A DNA stretch of 64,000 nt from TOLSYN sp963849065 (GTDB lineage: Bacteria; Acidobacteriota; Terriglobia; Terriglobales; Acidobacteriaceae): NCBI GenBank assembly GCA_963849065.1, contig CAWKFM010000004.1:248001-312000 (forward strand), read 5' to 3'. Positions within the stretch are counted from its first letter, which is position 1. The number at the start of each line of letters is the position of its first letter. Below, one piece after another: positions 42,600-50,999 of the stretch. A program made the translations under genes and the position numbers. The notes below the pieces were generated by a model. It was not told the DNA's origin, searched no databases, and saw only the letters and a list, made by a program, of their open reading frames with translations.

Positions 42600-42866
42600 C
42601 TATCCCTGGGCCTCGGTTTCGGTGAGGCCTTTGTTCTGGTATTCGGCAAGGATGGCGCGGGCGTCTTCAGCCTGATCTTGGCGGACCTGGAGGGAGACGC
42701 CTCCTACGCCGGGCAGGATGTCCTGGGGAGCATCGAGGTTGAACTTCAGGACTTCAATGTCCGCGGACTCCAGCAGACTCTGTACCACCATGGCCTCGGA
42801 TTCCTGTTCCGTCGAGAAAATTTCTACCAATGCTTCGTTGGGTTCTTCCTTCGGGGTCTCCGGCAT
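42600..42866 (-). CDS. DUF2007-like putative signal-transducing protein
   Basis: 88 aa. VEIFSTEQESEAMVVQSLLE then SADIEVLKFNLDAPQDILPG, GGVSLQVRQDQAEDARAILA has the layout of DUF2007, a small PII-like alpha/beta fold. The function is unknown. ATGAGGAG precedes the chosen ATG, and the longer upstream frame is not needed. It converges on arsC with a 16-bp gap. Confidence 0.8.
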   Translation of the reverse strand: MPETPKEEPNEALVEIFSTEQESEAMVVQSLLESADIEVLKFNLDAPQDILPGVGGVSLQVRQDQAEDARAILAEYQNKGLTETEAQG

Positions 42867-43026
42867 GGCACTCCTCATTCTGGTTAGATGCGAACAGACG
42901 AGGATAGTACCGGTCGGGGCTGGGGTCAACGCCCGAAAAAAGACGCCCGAAAAAAGAGGATTGAGCCGATTCGACATTTTTTCGTTACCGCGGGGAGGGT
43001 GGCGACATCGAACTAGGAGGCAGGCT

Positions 43027-43332
43027 GTGGCGAGGAGTCCCCGCATGGACCAGGATGGCACGAATCAGGATCGCACGGACAAGGGCAAAAACGATTCCGA
43101 GCAAGCCGAGGCGGATGAACTGAAACGATTGCGCCGCCTTCAACTGATGATGAACCTGGTGATGCAGGTGATCGCACAGGATCCCACGCTGACGGTGGAG
43201 GAAGCCTCGCAGATGGTGGCCGACTCGCGCACGGCGGCGCTGGCGATGTTTCCGGGCAAGGAGCTGGCCTACGACCTGCTGTACCGTCCGCGCTTCCAGC
43301 GGCTGATGCGCGAGCGCTTCCGGCTGCAATAG
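43027..43332 (+). CDS. Small helical hypothetical protein
   Basis: 101 aa, GTG start with TAGGAGG 6 nt upstream. A charged N-terminus (DQDGTNQDRTDKGKNDSEQA) leads to LKRLRRLQLMMNLVMQVIAQ and VEEASQMVADSRTAALAMFP then YDLLYRPRFQRLMRERF. I do not recognise a family. A family-2 repeat follows the stop. Confidence 0.75.
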   Translation: MARSPRMDQDGTNQDRTDKGKNDSEQAEADELKRLRRLQLMMNLVMQVIAQDPTLTVEEASQMVADSRTAALAMFPGKELAYDLLYRPRFQRLMRERFRLQ

Positions 43333-43343
43333 GGGCGCGCGTC

Positions 43344-43390
43344 GCGTCGGGTACGGGCCAACGGATGACCTTCCGGTCGCGGACGCTGGG
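43344..43390 (+). repeat. Family-2 repeat (diverged)
   Basis: GCGTCGGGTACGGGCCAACG, then GATGACCTTCCGGTCGC and GGACGCTGGG. The core pairing is partly lost. Confidence 0.55.
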
Positions 43391-43429
43391 CCGCTCCGTC
43401 AGCTGGCGCTGGGTGCTAATATTCATGCG

Positions 43430-44227
43430 ATGCGTCCTTGTCCGCTCTGCAATCATGACAATCGATCGAGGCCAGTGCTGGGGTATTCGCTGGCTCCTTG
43501 GGAACTGAAGCGCTGCGGCGGATGCGGGTTGGTCTATCTGGTGAATCCGCCGGAATACGTAGCGCTGGAAGAGGAGTTCGCCTGGGAAAAAACCTGGGCG
43601 GAAGAGGGCGCGAAGCGGCGCGGGCGCAATCCTGTGCTGCACGACCTAGGCCACGGGATCAGCACCCTCCCGAAGCGCCTGCTGCGGCGCGACAAACTGG
43701 GCCAATGGGTGCGCCGGTTTGTGGCTCCGGGACCGGTGCTGGACGTGGGGTGCGGTGAGGGAGTGGCGCTGGAACGGCTGCCGGAGACCTACGTTCCGTT
43801 TGGCGTCGAGGTTTCCAGGAAACAGGCGCAGGTTGCACAGTCTCGCGTGACGCCGCGCGGCGGGCGGGTGGTGCAGGCGGATGCGCTTTCCGGGATGAAG
43901 CAGTTTGAGGCAGGATTTTTCACCGGGGTCATCATGAACTCCTACCTGGAGCATGAGGTGAATCCGCGTGCGGCTTTGGAGTCGGCTCGTGGACTGATGC
44001 GGCCCAGTGCCAGGCTGATCGTCAAGGTTCCGAACTTCGGCAGCTTCAATCGCGTAGTGCGCGGGGCGCGCTGGTGCGGCTTCCGCCACCCCGACCACGT
44101 GAACTACTTTGTGCCGGAGCTGCTGGCGCGGCTGCTGCGCGATGCCGGATTTCGTGTGCTGCGCGCCGGAGTGGCGGAGCATCTTCCGACCAGCGACAAC
44201 ATGTGGGCGCTGGCGGAAAACTCCTGA
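43430..44227 (+). CDS. SAM-dependent methyltransferase with N-terminal zinc ribbon
   Basis: 265 aa. The zinc ribbon CPLCNH..LKRCGGCGLVYLVN precedes a class I methyltransferase: motif I VLDVGCGEGVALERL, VEVSRKQAQVAQSRV, MNSYLEHEVNPRAALESARG and KVPNFGSFN. The architecture is that of methyltransferases in surface-polysaccharide clusters; the acceptor is unknown. It converges directly on the DUF3108 gene with no gap. Confidence 0.85.
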   Translation: MRPCPLCNHDNRSRPVLGYSLAPWELKRCGGCGLVYLVNPPEYVALEEEFAWEKTWAEEGAKRRGRNPVLHDLGHGISTLPKRLLRRDKLGQWVRRFVAPGPVLDVGCGEGVALERLPETYVPFGVEVSRKQAQVAQSRVTPRGGRVVQADALSGMKQFEAGFFTGVIMNSYLEHEVNPRAALESARGLMRPSARLIVKVPNFGSFNRVVRGARWCGFRHPDHVNYFVPELLARLLRDAGFRVLRAGVAEHLPTSDNMWALAENS

Positions 44228-45016
44228 TTATTTATCGACCCGCGAGAGACGCAGGGTCATGGTTCCCCAGAAGAGGTGGGAACGCATCTGCACGGGAAGA
44301 TGGGCGGCGTCGTCGGTGTACCAGACCCAGACTTTTCCGCGTCCCTTGAGCGCCGCGGCGTTGGAGTAAACGGCGACGCGCACGGTGCGGAAGGTTCCAG
44401 CATCGGTCTTCACCAGTTCGCGGCCCTCGACGAAGGCAGTGACATCGACGGTTTTGCCTCCATCGTTGAGGGGAAAGACGTGGACGGCGCCCGGTTCGAG
44501 GCGCTGGGAGCCGACGTAGAAGATTCCGGAGAGGACATCGGTGACGCAGGCGGGTGAGTCGGTCTCCCGGTGCTGGGTTTCGCCGCTGCGGAGGTTGCGT
44601 TCATCGAGCACGCTTTTGCCGGGGGTGGCGTCGAAGACGAGGTCGGTTTCGCGCTTGTGAAAGCCCTCTTCGGAGTGCTTGAGGATGCGGTCCGAACAGT
44701 TGGTGCGGAGATCGAAGTAGGACTCGATGCGGTCTTCGACGCGGTAGAGGACGGCGACGGCGCCGGAGGCTTCGGCGGTGGCGATGACGTGCTCCATCCC
44801 GCCGGTGGGTTCGATACGGATGGTTGCGGTACCGGCCTTCCAGAGGCGCCACTCGGCGTCGTAATGGAGGGTTTGAGTGGGAAAGTGGAAGGCGTCGCCG
44901 GCGGGTTCGATGGCGGAGTGGGGGCTGGCGGAGATCGACGCCTGCTGGGCGTAAAGGGCTGGGCTCCAGGGGCCAAGGGCGAGAGTCAGCAAAAGGATTC
45001 GCGTCAGAGTTCGCAT
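44228..45016 (-). CDS. DUF3108 secreted protein
   Basis: 262 aa with a signal peptide (LLLTLALGPWSPALYAQQ). TLHYDAEWRLWKAGTATIRI, YRVEDRIESYFDLRTNCSDR, DVLSGIFYVGSQRLEPGAVH and KVWVWYTDDAAHLPVQMRSH are the conserved DUF3108 blocks. It is a periplasmic beta-rich protein of unknown function. It lies 4 bp after the isoprenylcysteine-methyltransferase-like gene. Confidence 0.88.
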   Translation of the reverse strand: MRTLTRILLLTLALGPWSPALYAQQASISASPHSAIEPAGDAFHFPTQTLHYDAEWRLWKAGTATIRIEPTGGMEHVIATAEASGAVAVLYRVEDRIESYFDLRTNCSDRILKHSEEGFHKRETDLVFDATPGKSVLDERNLRSGETQHRETDSPACVTDVLSGIFYVGSQRLEPGAVHVFPLNDGGKTVDVTAFVEGRELVKTDAGTFRTVRVAVYSNAAALKGRGKVWVWYTDDAAHLPVQMRSHLFWGTMTLRLSRVDK

Positions 45017-45020
45017 GGGT

Positions 45021-45560
45021 TTAGCGCGCCATCCAAAGCCGCAGGGCCAGGGCGGCGATGACCGCCAGGGTCCCGAGCAAGGCGTTGTATTCGCGGTGCT
45101 GGCGATAGAGTTTGGGCGAAAAGCGGGAGCGGCCTTCGTCGCCGGCGCGGAGACGGGGCAGCAGACGGGGCACGCGGGCGCAGTATTCGGAGTAATTGGC
45201 GAAGCGCTGGCCGAGGAACTGCTCCTCGCCGCGAATCACCGGGACGTAGATGGCTGCGAAGAGAATGACGAGGGCGACGGCAAGCTCCCAGCGCAGGGCG
45301 GCCACGGCGAAGCCGGTGGCGATGACGATGGAGCCGAAGTACAGGGGATTGCGGGTGTAGGCGTAGGGGCCGCTGGTCGCAAGTTCTTCATTCTTTTTGA
45401 CATGACCGCTGGAGATGGCGCGAATCCAGACCCCGGTGAGGGCCACGGCCGATCCGGCGGCAAGCGACCACAGGCGGGGACGGGCAAAGACGAGAAAAAA
45501 AGCCGCGAAGAGAAAGCCCAACGGCACGCGAATTCTCTTGGCGATACGTCCCCAGTCCAT
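45021..45560 (-). CDS. Isoprenylcysteine carboxyl methyltransferase-like membrane protein
   Basis: 179 aa, about 4-5 membrane segments. SSGHVKKNEELATSGPYAYT followed by RNPLYFGSIVIATGFAVAAL and GEEQFLGQRFANYSEYCARV are the ICMT/PEMT-type SAM-binding and active-site motifs (GPYxxxRNPxY, E..Y..Y). The bacterial substrate is unknown and could be a lipid or quinone-like compound. Confidence 0.85.
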   Translation of the reverse strand: MDWGRIAKRIRVPLGFLFAAFFLVFARPRLWSLAAGSAVALTGVWIRAISSGHVKKNEELATSGPYAYTRNPLYFGSIVIATGFAVAALRWELAVALVILFAAIYVPVIRGEEQFLGQRFANYSEYCARVPRLLPRLRAGDEGRSRFSPKLYRQHREYNALLGTLAVIAALALRLWMAR

Positions 45561-45681
45561 GAACGGCCTTTTTGTAGAGTTATCTCTTAGTATTCTACGG
45601 CATCGGGAGGGTTAAGGCGCGTAGGGCGGCGATGGCTGGCTTCCGGAAATGAGGAAAAGGGGCGAAGCGGCGGCCGGACGG

Positions 45682-46761
45682 TCAGGCCAGAAGAGAGTCG
45701 ATTTCGGCCAGGACGTGCTCGACGGTGAGCTTCTCCAAGCCGGAGTCAGTGGTGCGTTTGTGGCTGTAACTGGTGACGCTGGCGGGGTCTCGCAGGATGC
45801 GCGTGGCGGGCCAATAGGGGCCGTTGCGGGCAGGATCGGTGGGGCCGAAGAGAGCGACGGTGTTGACGCCGAGCAGGGCGGCGATGTGCATGGGGCCGGT
45901 GTCTCCTCCGACGATAAGATGCGCGCGGCGGGCCAGGGCGATGAACTCGCCGAGGGTGGTGGGGAGGGCTAGGGCGCGTCCGTTGCTGGCGGCGGCCACT
46001 TCTTCGGCAAGATCTTTTTCGCCGGGGCCGTAATTGATGACCGAGGGCAGGCCGCACTCGGAGAGACGGCCGGCCAGCTCTGCGTAACGCGCGGGCGCCC
46101 ACTGCTTGGCGGCCCATCCGGCGCCGGGATTGAGGATGGCGATGGGGGTGCGCGCAAGACTCCGGGTGTCAAGAATCGAACTGATGCGGGCCTCGCTGAG
46201 CGGATCGCTGGGCAGCAGGGCCGCACCTGGCGGCAGGATGGCTGTGTCCGGCGAGAGGTGCATGTGTTGCAGGGCGGCTTGCACCAGTTCCTTGTTTTGG
46301 TCGATGACGTGCGCGGCGTGGGTTTTGACCGAGCGAGCGTAGAGCCAGCGGGCCTGGGATTCGCGCGGCTGGCGGAAGCCGAAGATGAGTCCGGCGCCGG
46401 AGAGGCGAGCCAGGAGCGCGGATTTGATGGCGCCCTGGAAGTCGAGCGCGAAGTCATATTGGCGGAGGCGCAGGCGGCGGATGGCGGAGAGGAATTCGCT
46501 CTGCACGGCGGGGCTGAAGGGACGTTTGCGCCAGGCGCGGGTATCGACCAGATGAAGTTCGTCGAGCAGAGGCCGGCCGGGGACGCGCGGGCCAGCCAGT
46601 TCGGTTCCGGGGGCGCACAACAGCTCGCGCCAACGCTGTTCCACGACCCAGCCGATGTGCGCCTCCGGCAGGGCGGAGCGCAGCATGGCCACGGCGGGCA
46701 GGGCATGCACGACATCTCCCATGGCGCCGAGACGCACGATGAGCACGCGGGGCGGCATCAA
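45682..46761 (-). CDS. waaC: ADP-heptose:LPS heptosyltransferase (WaaC/WaaF family)
   Basis: It adds heptose to Kdo in the LPS inner core. 359 aa, GT-B fold. VLIVRLGAMGDVVHALPAVA, YDFALDFQGAIKSALLARLS, ILNPGAGWAAKQWAPARYAE, and the ADP-heptose loop VGGDTGPMHIAALLGVNTVA then LFGPTDPARNGPY. Heptosyltransferase I is favoured over II because of the DFQGAIKSA segment and the single copy here. It starts 2 bp after rfaE2. Confidence 0.9.
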   Translation of the reverse strand: MMPPRVLIVRLGAMGDVVHALPAVAMLRSALPEAHIGWVVEQRWRELLCAPGTELAGPRVPGRPLLDELHLVDTRAWRKRPFSPAVQSEFLSAIRRLRLRQYDFALDFQGAIKSALLARLSGAGLIFGFRQPRESQARWLYARSVKTHAAHVIDQNKELVQAALQHMHLSPDTAILPPGAALLPSDPLSEARISSILDTRSLARTPIAILNPGAGWAAKQWAPARYAELAGRLSECGLPSVINYGPGEKDLAEEVAAASNGRALALPTTLGEFIALARRAHLIVGGDTGPMHIAALLGVNTVALFGPTDPARNGPYWPATRILRDPASVTSYSHKRTTDSGLEKLTVEHVLAEIDSLLA

Positions 46762-46763
46762 GG

Positions 46764-47231
46764 CTACTTCCCGATCCTGCCCAGCAGATCGGTGGTGGAG
46801 TGGTCTTTGGGGTCGCCGACGATTTCGACGCGTCCGCCGTAGGCGAATACTTCGTCGCGCTCGGGCACGGTGTCTGGGGTGTAGTCGGTTCCCTTGACCT
46901 GGATGTTGGGGCGGATCTCGCGGATGAGGGCGCGGACGTCGGGCTCATCGAAGAGGACGACGGCATCGACGCAGGCCAGGGCGGCGATGATCTCGGCGCG
47001 TTCATGCTCGGGCATGGCCGGGCGTCCGGGGCCTTTGAGGCGGCGCACACTCTGGTCCGAGTTTATGGCGACGACGAGCTTGCCGCCGAGGGCGCGGGCG
47101 GACTGCAGGTAGCGCACGTGGCCGACGTGCAGCAGGTCGAAGCAGCCATTGGCGAGGGTGACGGTCTCCCCTGCATCGCGCCAGTGGGCGACGAATGCAG
47201 CCAGCTCTCCGCGCTCGACGATGGTTCCCAA
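46764..47231 (-). CDS. rfaE2: D-beta-heptose 1-phosphate adenylyltransferase
   Basis: It makes ADP-heptose for the LPS core. 155 aa, nucleotidyltransferase fold with VTLANGCFDLLHVGHVRYLQ (HxGH), GPGRPAMPEHERAEIIAALA and VKGTDYTPDTVPERDEV. In E. coli this domain is fused to the kinase as HldE. Here the kinase is the separate gene upstream and a hairpin repeat sits in the 75-bp gap between them. Confidence 0.93.
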   Translation of the reverse strand: MGTIVERGELAAFVAHWRDAGETVTLANGCFDLLHVGHVRYLQSARALGGKLVVAINSDQSVRRLKGPGRPAMPEHERAEIIAALACVDAVVLFDEPDVRALIREIRPNIQVKGTDYTPDTVPERDEVFAYGGRVEIVGDPKDHSTTDLLGRIGK

Positions 47232-47257
47232 AAATTCCTCCAGCGATGCTTTGAACT

Positions 47258-47295
47258 ACCCCACTCAAGCCACAAGAAGCTTGAATGGGCCACCC
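47258..47295 (+). repeat. Dispersed hairpin (CTCAAGC stem) between rfaE1 and rfaE2
   Basis: CCCACTCAAGC, loop, GCTTGAATGGGCCACCC. The stem is 11 bp with one mismatch. It lies within a probable operon, on the strand opposite to transcription. Confidence 0.85.
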
Positions 47296-47306
47296 GCCCG
47301 CCTGAT

Positions 47307-48377
47307 TTATTCACCAATTGCGGCCAGGAGTTCGTCGCGGGTGACGGTGGCGGTGCCGCGCTTCATCACGACGATGCCGCCAGCGTAGTTGGCGAGGCGG
47401 GCGGCGCTGGCCGTGTCGGCTCCGGCGGCGAGCGCCGCGGTGAAGGTGGCGATGACGGTGTCGCCGGCGCCGGTGACGTCCACCACCTGGCTGTTGCCAT
47501 GGATGGGAATCTCCAGCGGCGGGATCTTTTTATCATTCTCGAAGGCGACCATGCCGTCGCTGCCGCGGGTGATGACCAGCGACTCGAGTTTCATCTGGCG
47601 GATGAGGGCGGAGCCGGCTTCGAAGAGCGTGGCGTGGTCGTCGCCGATCCTGAGACGCAGCGCATCCTCGACCTCGGACTCATTGGGAGTGGCGGCGGTG
47701 ACGCCTTCGTAGTCCAACATGCGATAGCGGCTGTCGAGGGTGACGGGGGTGTCGCCGAGCGCTCCCTTGGCGCGGACGAAATTGAACAGGCGGGGAGAGA
47801 CGGCGCCGTAGCCGTAATCGCTGAGCAGCACGGCATCGGCGGCGGGCACGTACTCGCGGGCGGAGGCGACCAGTTCGATCAGGGCGTGATGGGTATCCGG
47901 CAACAGCTCGCACTCGCGGTCGATGCGCACCACCTGCTGTCGCGAAGAGTGCGAGGAGTAGGCCAAGATGCGCGTCTTGGTGGTGGTGCTGTGGCCCTTG
48001 AGGCGGGAGATGCCACTGACCGAGATCTTGTTCTTGCGGAAGATCTGGATTAGGGCGCGGCCGGCTTCGTCGTCGCCCACCATGCCGACGGGCAGGGCGG
48101 TTACGCCGAGCGCGGCAAGGTTCATGATGGCGTTGGCTCCGCCGCCGGGAATCAGGGTGCGCTCGCGATGCTTGAGGATGAGCACGGGCGCTTCGCGGGA
48201 GACGCGGGCGATCTCGCCGGAGACGAACTCGTCCGCGATGAGGTCAGCCATGACAAGCACGCTCAGGTTGGAGAACGATTCGACGATGCGGCGCAGCTTC
48301 TGCGGGCCGGTCAATCCGTGATGGAGCGTGCGTTTTTTGCTGAGCTTACTGGGAGGTGTTTTCTGAGTGCGCGCCAT
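47307..48377 (-). CDS. rfaE1: D-beta-heptose 7-phosphate kinase
   Basis: It phosphorylates heptose 7-phosphate at C1. 356 aa, PfkB/ribokinase fold: VLVMADLIADEFVSGEIARV, LIPGGGANAIMNLAALGVTA, LSDYGYGAVSP, and the C-terminal catalytic signature DVTGAGDTVIATFTAALAAG with its Asp base. The N-terminal 25 residues are basic and variable. It lies 76 bp after miaA in the same direction. Confidence 0.93.
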   Translation of the reverse strand: MARTQKTPPSKLSKKRTLHHGLTGPQKLRRIVESFSNLSVLVMADLIADEFVSGEIARVSREAPVLILKHRERTLIPGGGANAIMNLAALGVTALPVGMVGDDEAGRALIQIFRKNKISVSGISRLKGHSTTTKTRILAYSSHSSRQQVVRIDRECELLPDTHHALIELVASAREYVPAADAVLLSDYGYGAVSPRLFNFVRAKGALGDTPVTLDSRYRMLDYEGVTAATPNESEVEDALRLRIGDDHATLFEAGSALIRQMKLESLVITRGSDGMVAFENDKKIPPLEIPIHGNSQVVDVTGAGDTVIATFTAALAAGADTASAARLANYAGGIVVMKRGTATVTRDELLAAIGE

Positions 48378-48442
48378 TGCACAGAGATTCTCTCACGGCG
48401 GAGAGCTCCCGGCGAGCAAGTCGCGCATGGAGGCATCGCTGG

Positions 48443-48480
48443 GACGGGTAACGCTACGCTGCCGGCCGCGGGCGCTCGGC
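48443..48480. repeat. Possible family-2 repeat at the 3' end of miaA
   Basis: GGGACGGGTAACGCTACGCT then GCCGGCCGCGGGCGCTCGGC. It resembles the Gly/Ala-rich family-2 sequence at 55.9 kb and overlaps the last codons of miaA. Confidence 0.35.
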
Positions 48481-49434
48481 GAGTTGAGCGCGGACGAAGT
48501 CTGTGGCACGACCTGCTGCGGAGTTGCCGAAGTCCTCTATCCAGTGGAATTCGGCATCACGGCTGAGCCCATCATTGCGGAACCAGGTGAGCTGGCGCTT
48601 GGCGTAGTTGCGGTGTCCCTGCTGGGCGGCGGAGACGGCTTCGGCGAGCCCACATTCGCCGCGCAGGTAGCCGGCGGCCTGGCGGTAGCCGAGCGAGCGC
48701 ATGGCGAAGACCTCGGGTCCGTAGCGGGCGAGCAGGGAGCGGGTTTCTTCGACCAGTCCCTCGTCGAACATGCGGGCGCAGCGCAGGTTGATGCGCTCGT
48801 AGAGGGCGTCGCGCAGGGGGCTGAGGCCGATGCGCAGGATGCGGTAGCCCTGGATGGGATTGCGGCCATGGATTAGAAGCTGGCTCATGGGGCGGGCGGC
48901 CGTGGCGCAGACCTCGATGGCGCGGATGAGCTTGGGCTCGTCGTTGGGATGGATGCGGAGGGCGGATTCGGGATCGAGGCGGCGCAGCAGGCGCCAGAGC
49001 GATGCGGGGCGGCGGCGATGACGCAGGCGCCGGCGAAGATCTTCGTCGCGCTCGGGGCCGTCGAAGAGGCCTTCGAGCATGGCGCGCAGGTAGAGGCCGG
49101 TGCCTCCGCAGACGATGGGAAGGCGTCCGCGCGCGGTGATTTGGGCGGCGGCGGCACGGGCCTGGCGGGCGTAGTCTCCGGCGGTGAACCAGGCGTCCGG
49201 GGGGACGACGTCGATGAGGTGGTGCGGGACGCGGGCGCGTTCTTCGAGCGATGGTTTGGCGGTGCCGATCTCGAATTCGCGGTAGACGGCAACCGAGTCG
49301 CAGCTGATGATTTCGCCGCCGAATTCGAGGGCCAGGGCGATAGCGAGTGAGGACTTGCCGCTGGCGGTGGGTCCGGCGACGACCAGCAGCGGGGACTGGT
49401 TCGCGGGCGGAGTTTCGTTTGCTGCGGCGTTCAT
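48454..49434 (-). CDS. miaA: tRNA dimethylallyltransferase
   Basis: It isopentenylates A37 of UNN-decoding tRNAs. 326 aa. P-loop VVAGPTASGKSSLAIALALE, GGEIISCDSVAVYREFEIGT, PHHLIDVVPPDAWFTAGDY, VCGGTGLYLRAMLEGLFDGP, and LGYRQAAGYLRGECGLAEAV. Its ATG overlaps the stop of a 43-codon upstream frame (ATGA). The last residues (RAQLAERPRPAA) may come from a repeat. Confidence 0.95.
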   Translation of the reverse strand: MNAAANETPPANQSPLLVVAGPTASGKSSLAIALALEFGGEIISCDSVAVYREFEIGTAKPSLEERARVPHHLIDVVPPDAWFTAGDYARQARAAAAQITARGRLPIVCGGTGLYLRAMLEGLFDGPERDEDLRRRLRHRRRPASLWRLLRRLDPESALRIHPNDEPKLIRAIEVCATAARPMSQLLIHGRNPIQGYRILRIGLSPLRDALYERINLRCARMFDEGLVEETRSLLARYGPEVFAMRSLGYRQAAGYLRGECGLAEAVSAAQQGHRNYAKRQLTWFRNDGLSRDAEFHWIEDFGNSAAGRATDFVRAQLAERPRPAA

Positions 49435-49562
49435 CGCGCACCCAGGATTTCGTGCAGGAAGAACGGGAAGTAGCGCAGCGCGGAGATGGCCAGAATGAGT
49501 CCGAGAACGACAAGCAGGCCACGGATGTAGGGAGCTTCCGGCTGGCGATTCAGAAGTGGCAT
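49431..49562 (-). CDS. Tiny single-helix membrane protein overlapping miaA
   Basis: The 43-aa frame MPLLNRQPEAPYIRGLLVVL then GLILAISALRYFPFFLHEIL ends in GAR. One clear transmembrane helix follows a polar start. Its TGA overlaps the miaA ATG as ATGA, which suggests translational coupling. No strong ribosome site is visible. I do not recognise it; it may be a real small protein or a leader frame for miaA. Confidence 0.5.
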   Translation of the reverse strand: MPLLNRQPEAPYIRGLLVVLGLILAISALRYFPFFLHEILGAR

Positions 49563-49615
49563 CGCGGCCATTCTACGCGAAACGGGCGGGGGAATAGGAA
49601 AATGGCAAAGTGGGC

Positions 49616-49655
49616 TGGCGGATACGCGGCAAAAGATGCCGCTCCGGCCACTGGC
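49616..49655 (+). repeat. Family-2 repeat
   Basis: GGCGGATACGCGGCAAAAGA followed by TGCCGCTCCGGCCACTGGC. The core stem GCGGCA/TGCCGC is intact. Confidence 0.7.
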
Positions 49656-49793
49656 ACTTGGCGACTCAGGAGGAAGTGACCTTGACGCGGCACGTGATAT
49701 TTGAAGGGGGTTGGGGTTCTTCGCGTCGCTCAGGATGACCCCTCAAAAACAAGAGCAACGCCTCAGGAACAAAAGCAAGGGCAAGAGCAAAAT

Positions 49794-49830
49794 CCCCACA
49801 TCTGCCAACAACGGCAGATATGGGGCACCT
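49794..49830 (+). repeat. Dispersed hairpin, GGGGCACC-tail family (tandem copy 1)
   Basis: CCCACATCTGCC, loop, GGCAGATATGGGGCACCT. 12-bp stem with one mismatch. Confidence 0.85.
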
Positions 49831-49837
49831 TCCGCCA

Positions 49838-49875
49838 TCCCAAATTCGCCAAAAGAGGGCGAATGTGGGCCACCT
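49838..49875 (+). repeat. Dispersed hairpin (ATTCGCC stem, tandem copy 2)
   Basis: CCCAAATTCGCC, loop, GGCGAATGTGGGCCACCT. The stem is unlike its neighbour 8 bp away but paired in the same way. It ends 8 bp before the tonB stop codon. Confidence 0.85.
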
Positions 49876-49883
49876 GGAAATGG

Positions 49884-50999
49884 TTACTGCTCACGTTCCA
49901 TTTCGCCGGTTTTGGGGTTGTAGTAGAAACTGGCGAGCAGTTCGATATAGGGGCCGTGAAATTCGTTCGGCAACGGCGGGAATGGGGTTGAGGCAGTGAT
50001 GGATCCCAAGGAGGCCCGGTCGATGGGGACATCTCCGGAGGAAGATTCAACGTTTGTGCCCATCACCTTACCGTCGGCCATGATGAGAAAGCGAATGACG
50101 ACTTTGCCGTGCTTCATCATGGGTGGGCGGACTTCCTCGGGTGCGAGGAGATACACGTTGTTCTGGATCGACTGCTGGATGCGCGACAGGTAGGGGCCGA
50201 AGTCCACGCCCTGGGTGTCGGTGAGGATCGCGAAGGAGCCCATGCGTGCATTGCGGTCGCTGGGACCCGATCCGTAGCCGGTGCCACCGGCGCCTCCAGG
50301 GAAGCGGGGACGGGTGTTGCGGGCGGCCTGGGCGATGGAGTCTCCCACCGAGCCCGGCATCTTGAAGGCGTTGGGCATGGGCTGCTCCTCCGGCTGTTCG
50401 GAGGGTTGCATTCTGGGCTGCATCCGGGGCGGCTGGTTGACGGCCGATTGCGGGGGGGACGGTTGCGGGGCGACGGACGGCTGGGGCATGGACGGCATAG
50501 CCGGCGGCGGCGAGGGCGGCCTCATGTTTCCCTGGCTGCGCAGGGTTTCCAGGGTCTTGCGGTCGATCTGGGGATGCGGGGTTTCGGCGATACGGTTCTT
50601 GTCGCTCAGCTTGTTGGTATGAACCTTCTCCGGGGGCTTCTGCATGTCCTTGGGCAGGACGAGGAAGGTGGGTTCCTTGGAGTGGGCCAGGTCCTCGGCG
50701 CGCAGCAGGTGGGGTTGCGCCCATTTGGGCAAAAGCTCGGGCGAGAAGATGATGAGCAGGACGAAGCCGATGTGGACGACGACCGAGATCCAGAACGCCT
50801 CGCGCTTGCGCGAGCGCGCCAGTTCGTCCTCGAGTTCGGCCAGCATGTGCGGCATGTACTCGGGATCGTCATGGTCGTGGACGCGCCGGCGCTGGAGCAC
50901 CCGCGCGAACTGCGGCTCGGGCGGGGGTGGAGGCGCGACCGGATTGGGGCTGTCGGATTCGATCGTGGGACTCCTAAACTTCAGATGGGGTAACCCCAA
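49884..50999 (-). CDS. tonB: TonB-family energy transducer
   Basis: It couples the inner-membrane proton gradient to outer-membrane receptors. 371 aa. A cytosolic Pro-rich N-terminus is followed by one membrane anchor (FWISVVVHIGFVLLIIFSPE, about 70-90), a long Pro/Gln/Met-rich periplasmic spacer (SPPPAMPSMPQPSVAPQPSP) and a C-terminal TonB-like domain from about 260 (YLSRIQQSIQNNVYLLAPEE, GKVVIRFLIMADGKVMGTNV, FPPLPNEFHGPYIELLASFY). No exbB/exbD is adjacent. The start overlaps the preceding gene by 26 bp, so the true start could be slightly later. Confidence 0.88.
   Translation of the reverse strand: MGLPHLKFRSPTIESDSPNPVAPPPPPEPQFARVLQRRRVHDHDDPEYMPHMLAELEDELARSRKREAFWISVVVHIGFVLLIIFSPELLPKWAQPHLLRAEDLAHSKEPTFLVLPKDMQKPPEKVHTNKLSDKNRIAETPHPQIDRKTLETLRSQGNMRPPSPPPAMPSMPQPSVAPQPSPPQSAVNQPPRMQPRMQPSEQPEEQPMPNAFKMPGSVGDSIAQAARNTRPRFPGGAGGTGYGSGPSDRNARMGSFAILTDTQGVDFGPYLSRIQQSIQNNVYLLAPEEVRPPMMKHGKVVIRFLIMADGKVMGTNVESSSGDVPIDRASLGSITASTPFPPLPNEFHGPYIELLASFYYNPKTGEMEREQ

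Larger units (their letters stand above)
49563..49883. other. Intergenic region packed with three repeats
   Basis: 321 bp between tonB and the miaA leader frame. It contains one family-2 repeat (49616-49655), a lead-in rich in CAAGAGCAA-like blocks and two tandem hairpin-tail repeats (49794-49830, 49838-49875). No gene. Confidence 0.8.

Noticed and set aside
49794..49875. CRISPR array at the tandem hairpins
   Set aside because: Only two units, palindromic rather than direct repeats with spacers, and no cas genes anywhere in the window.
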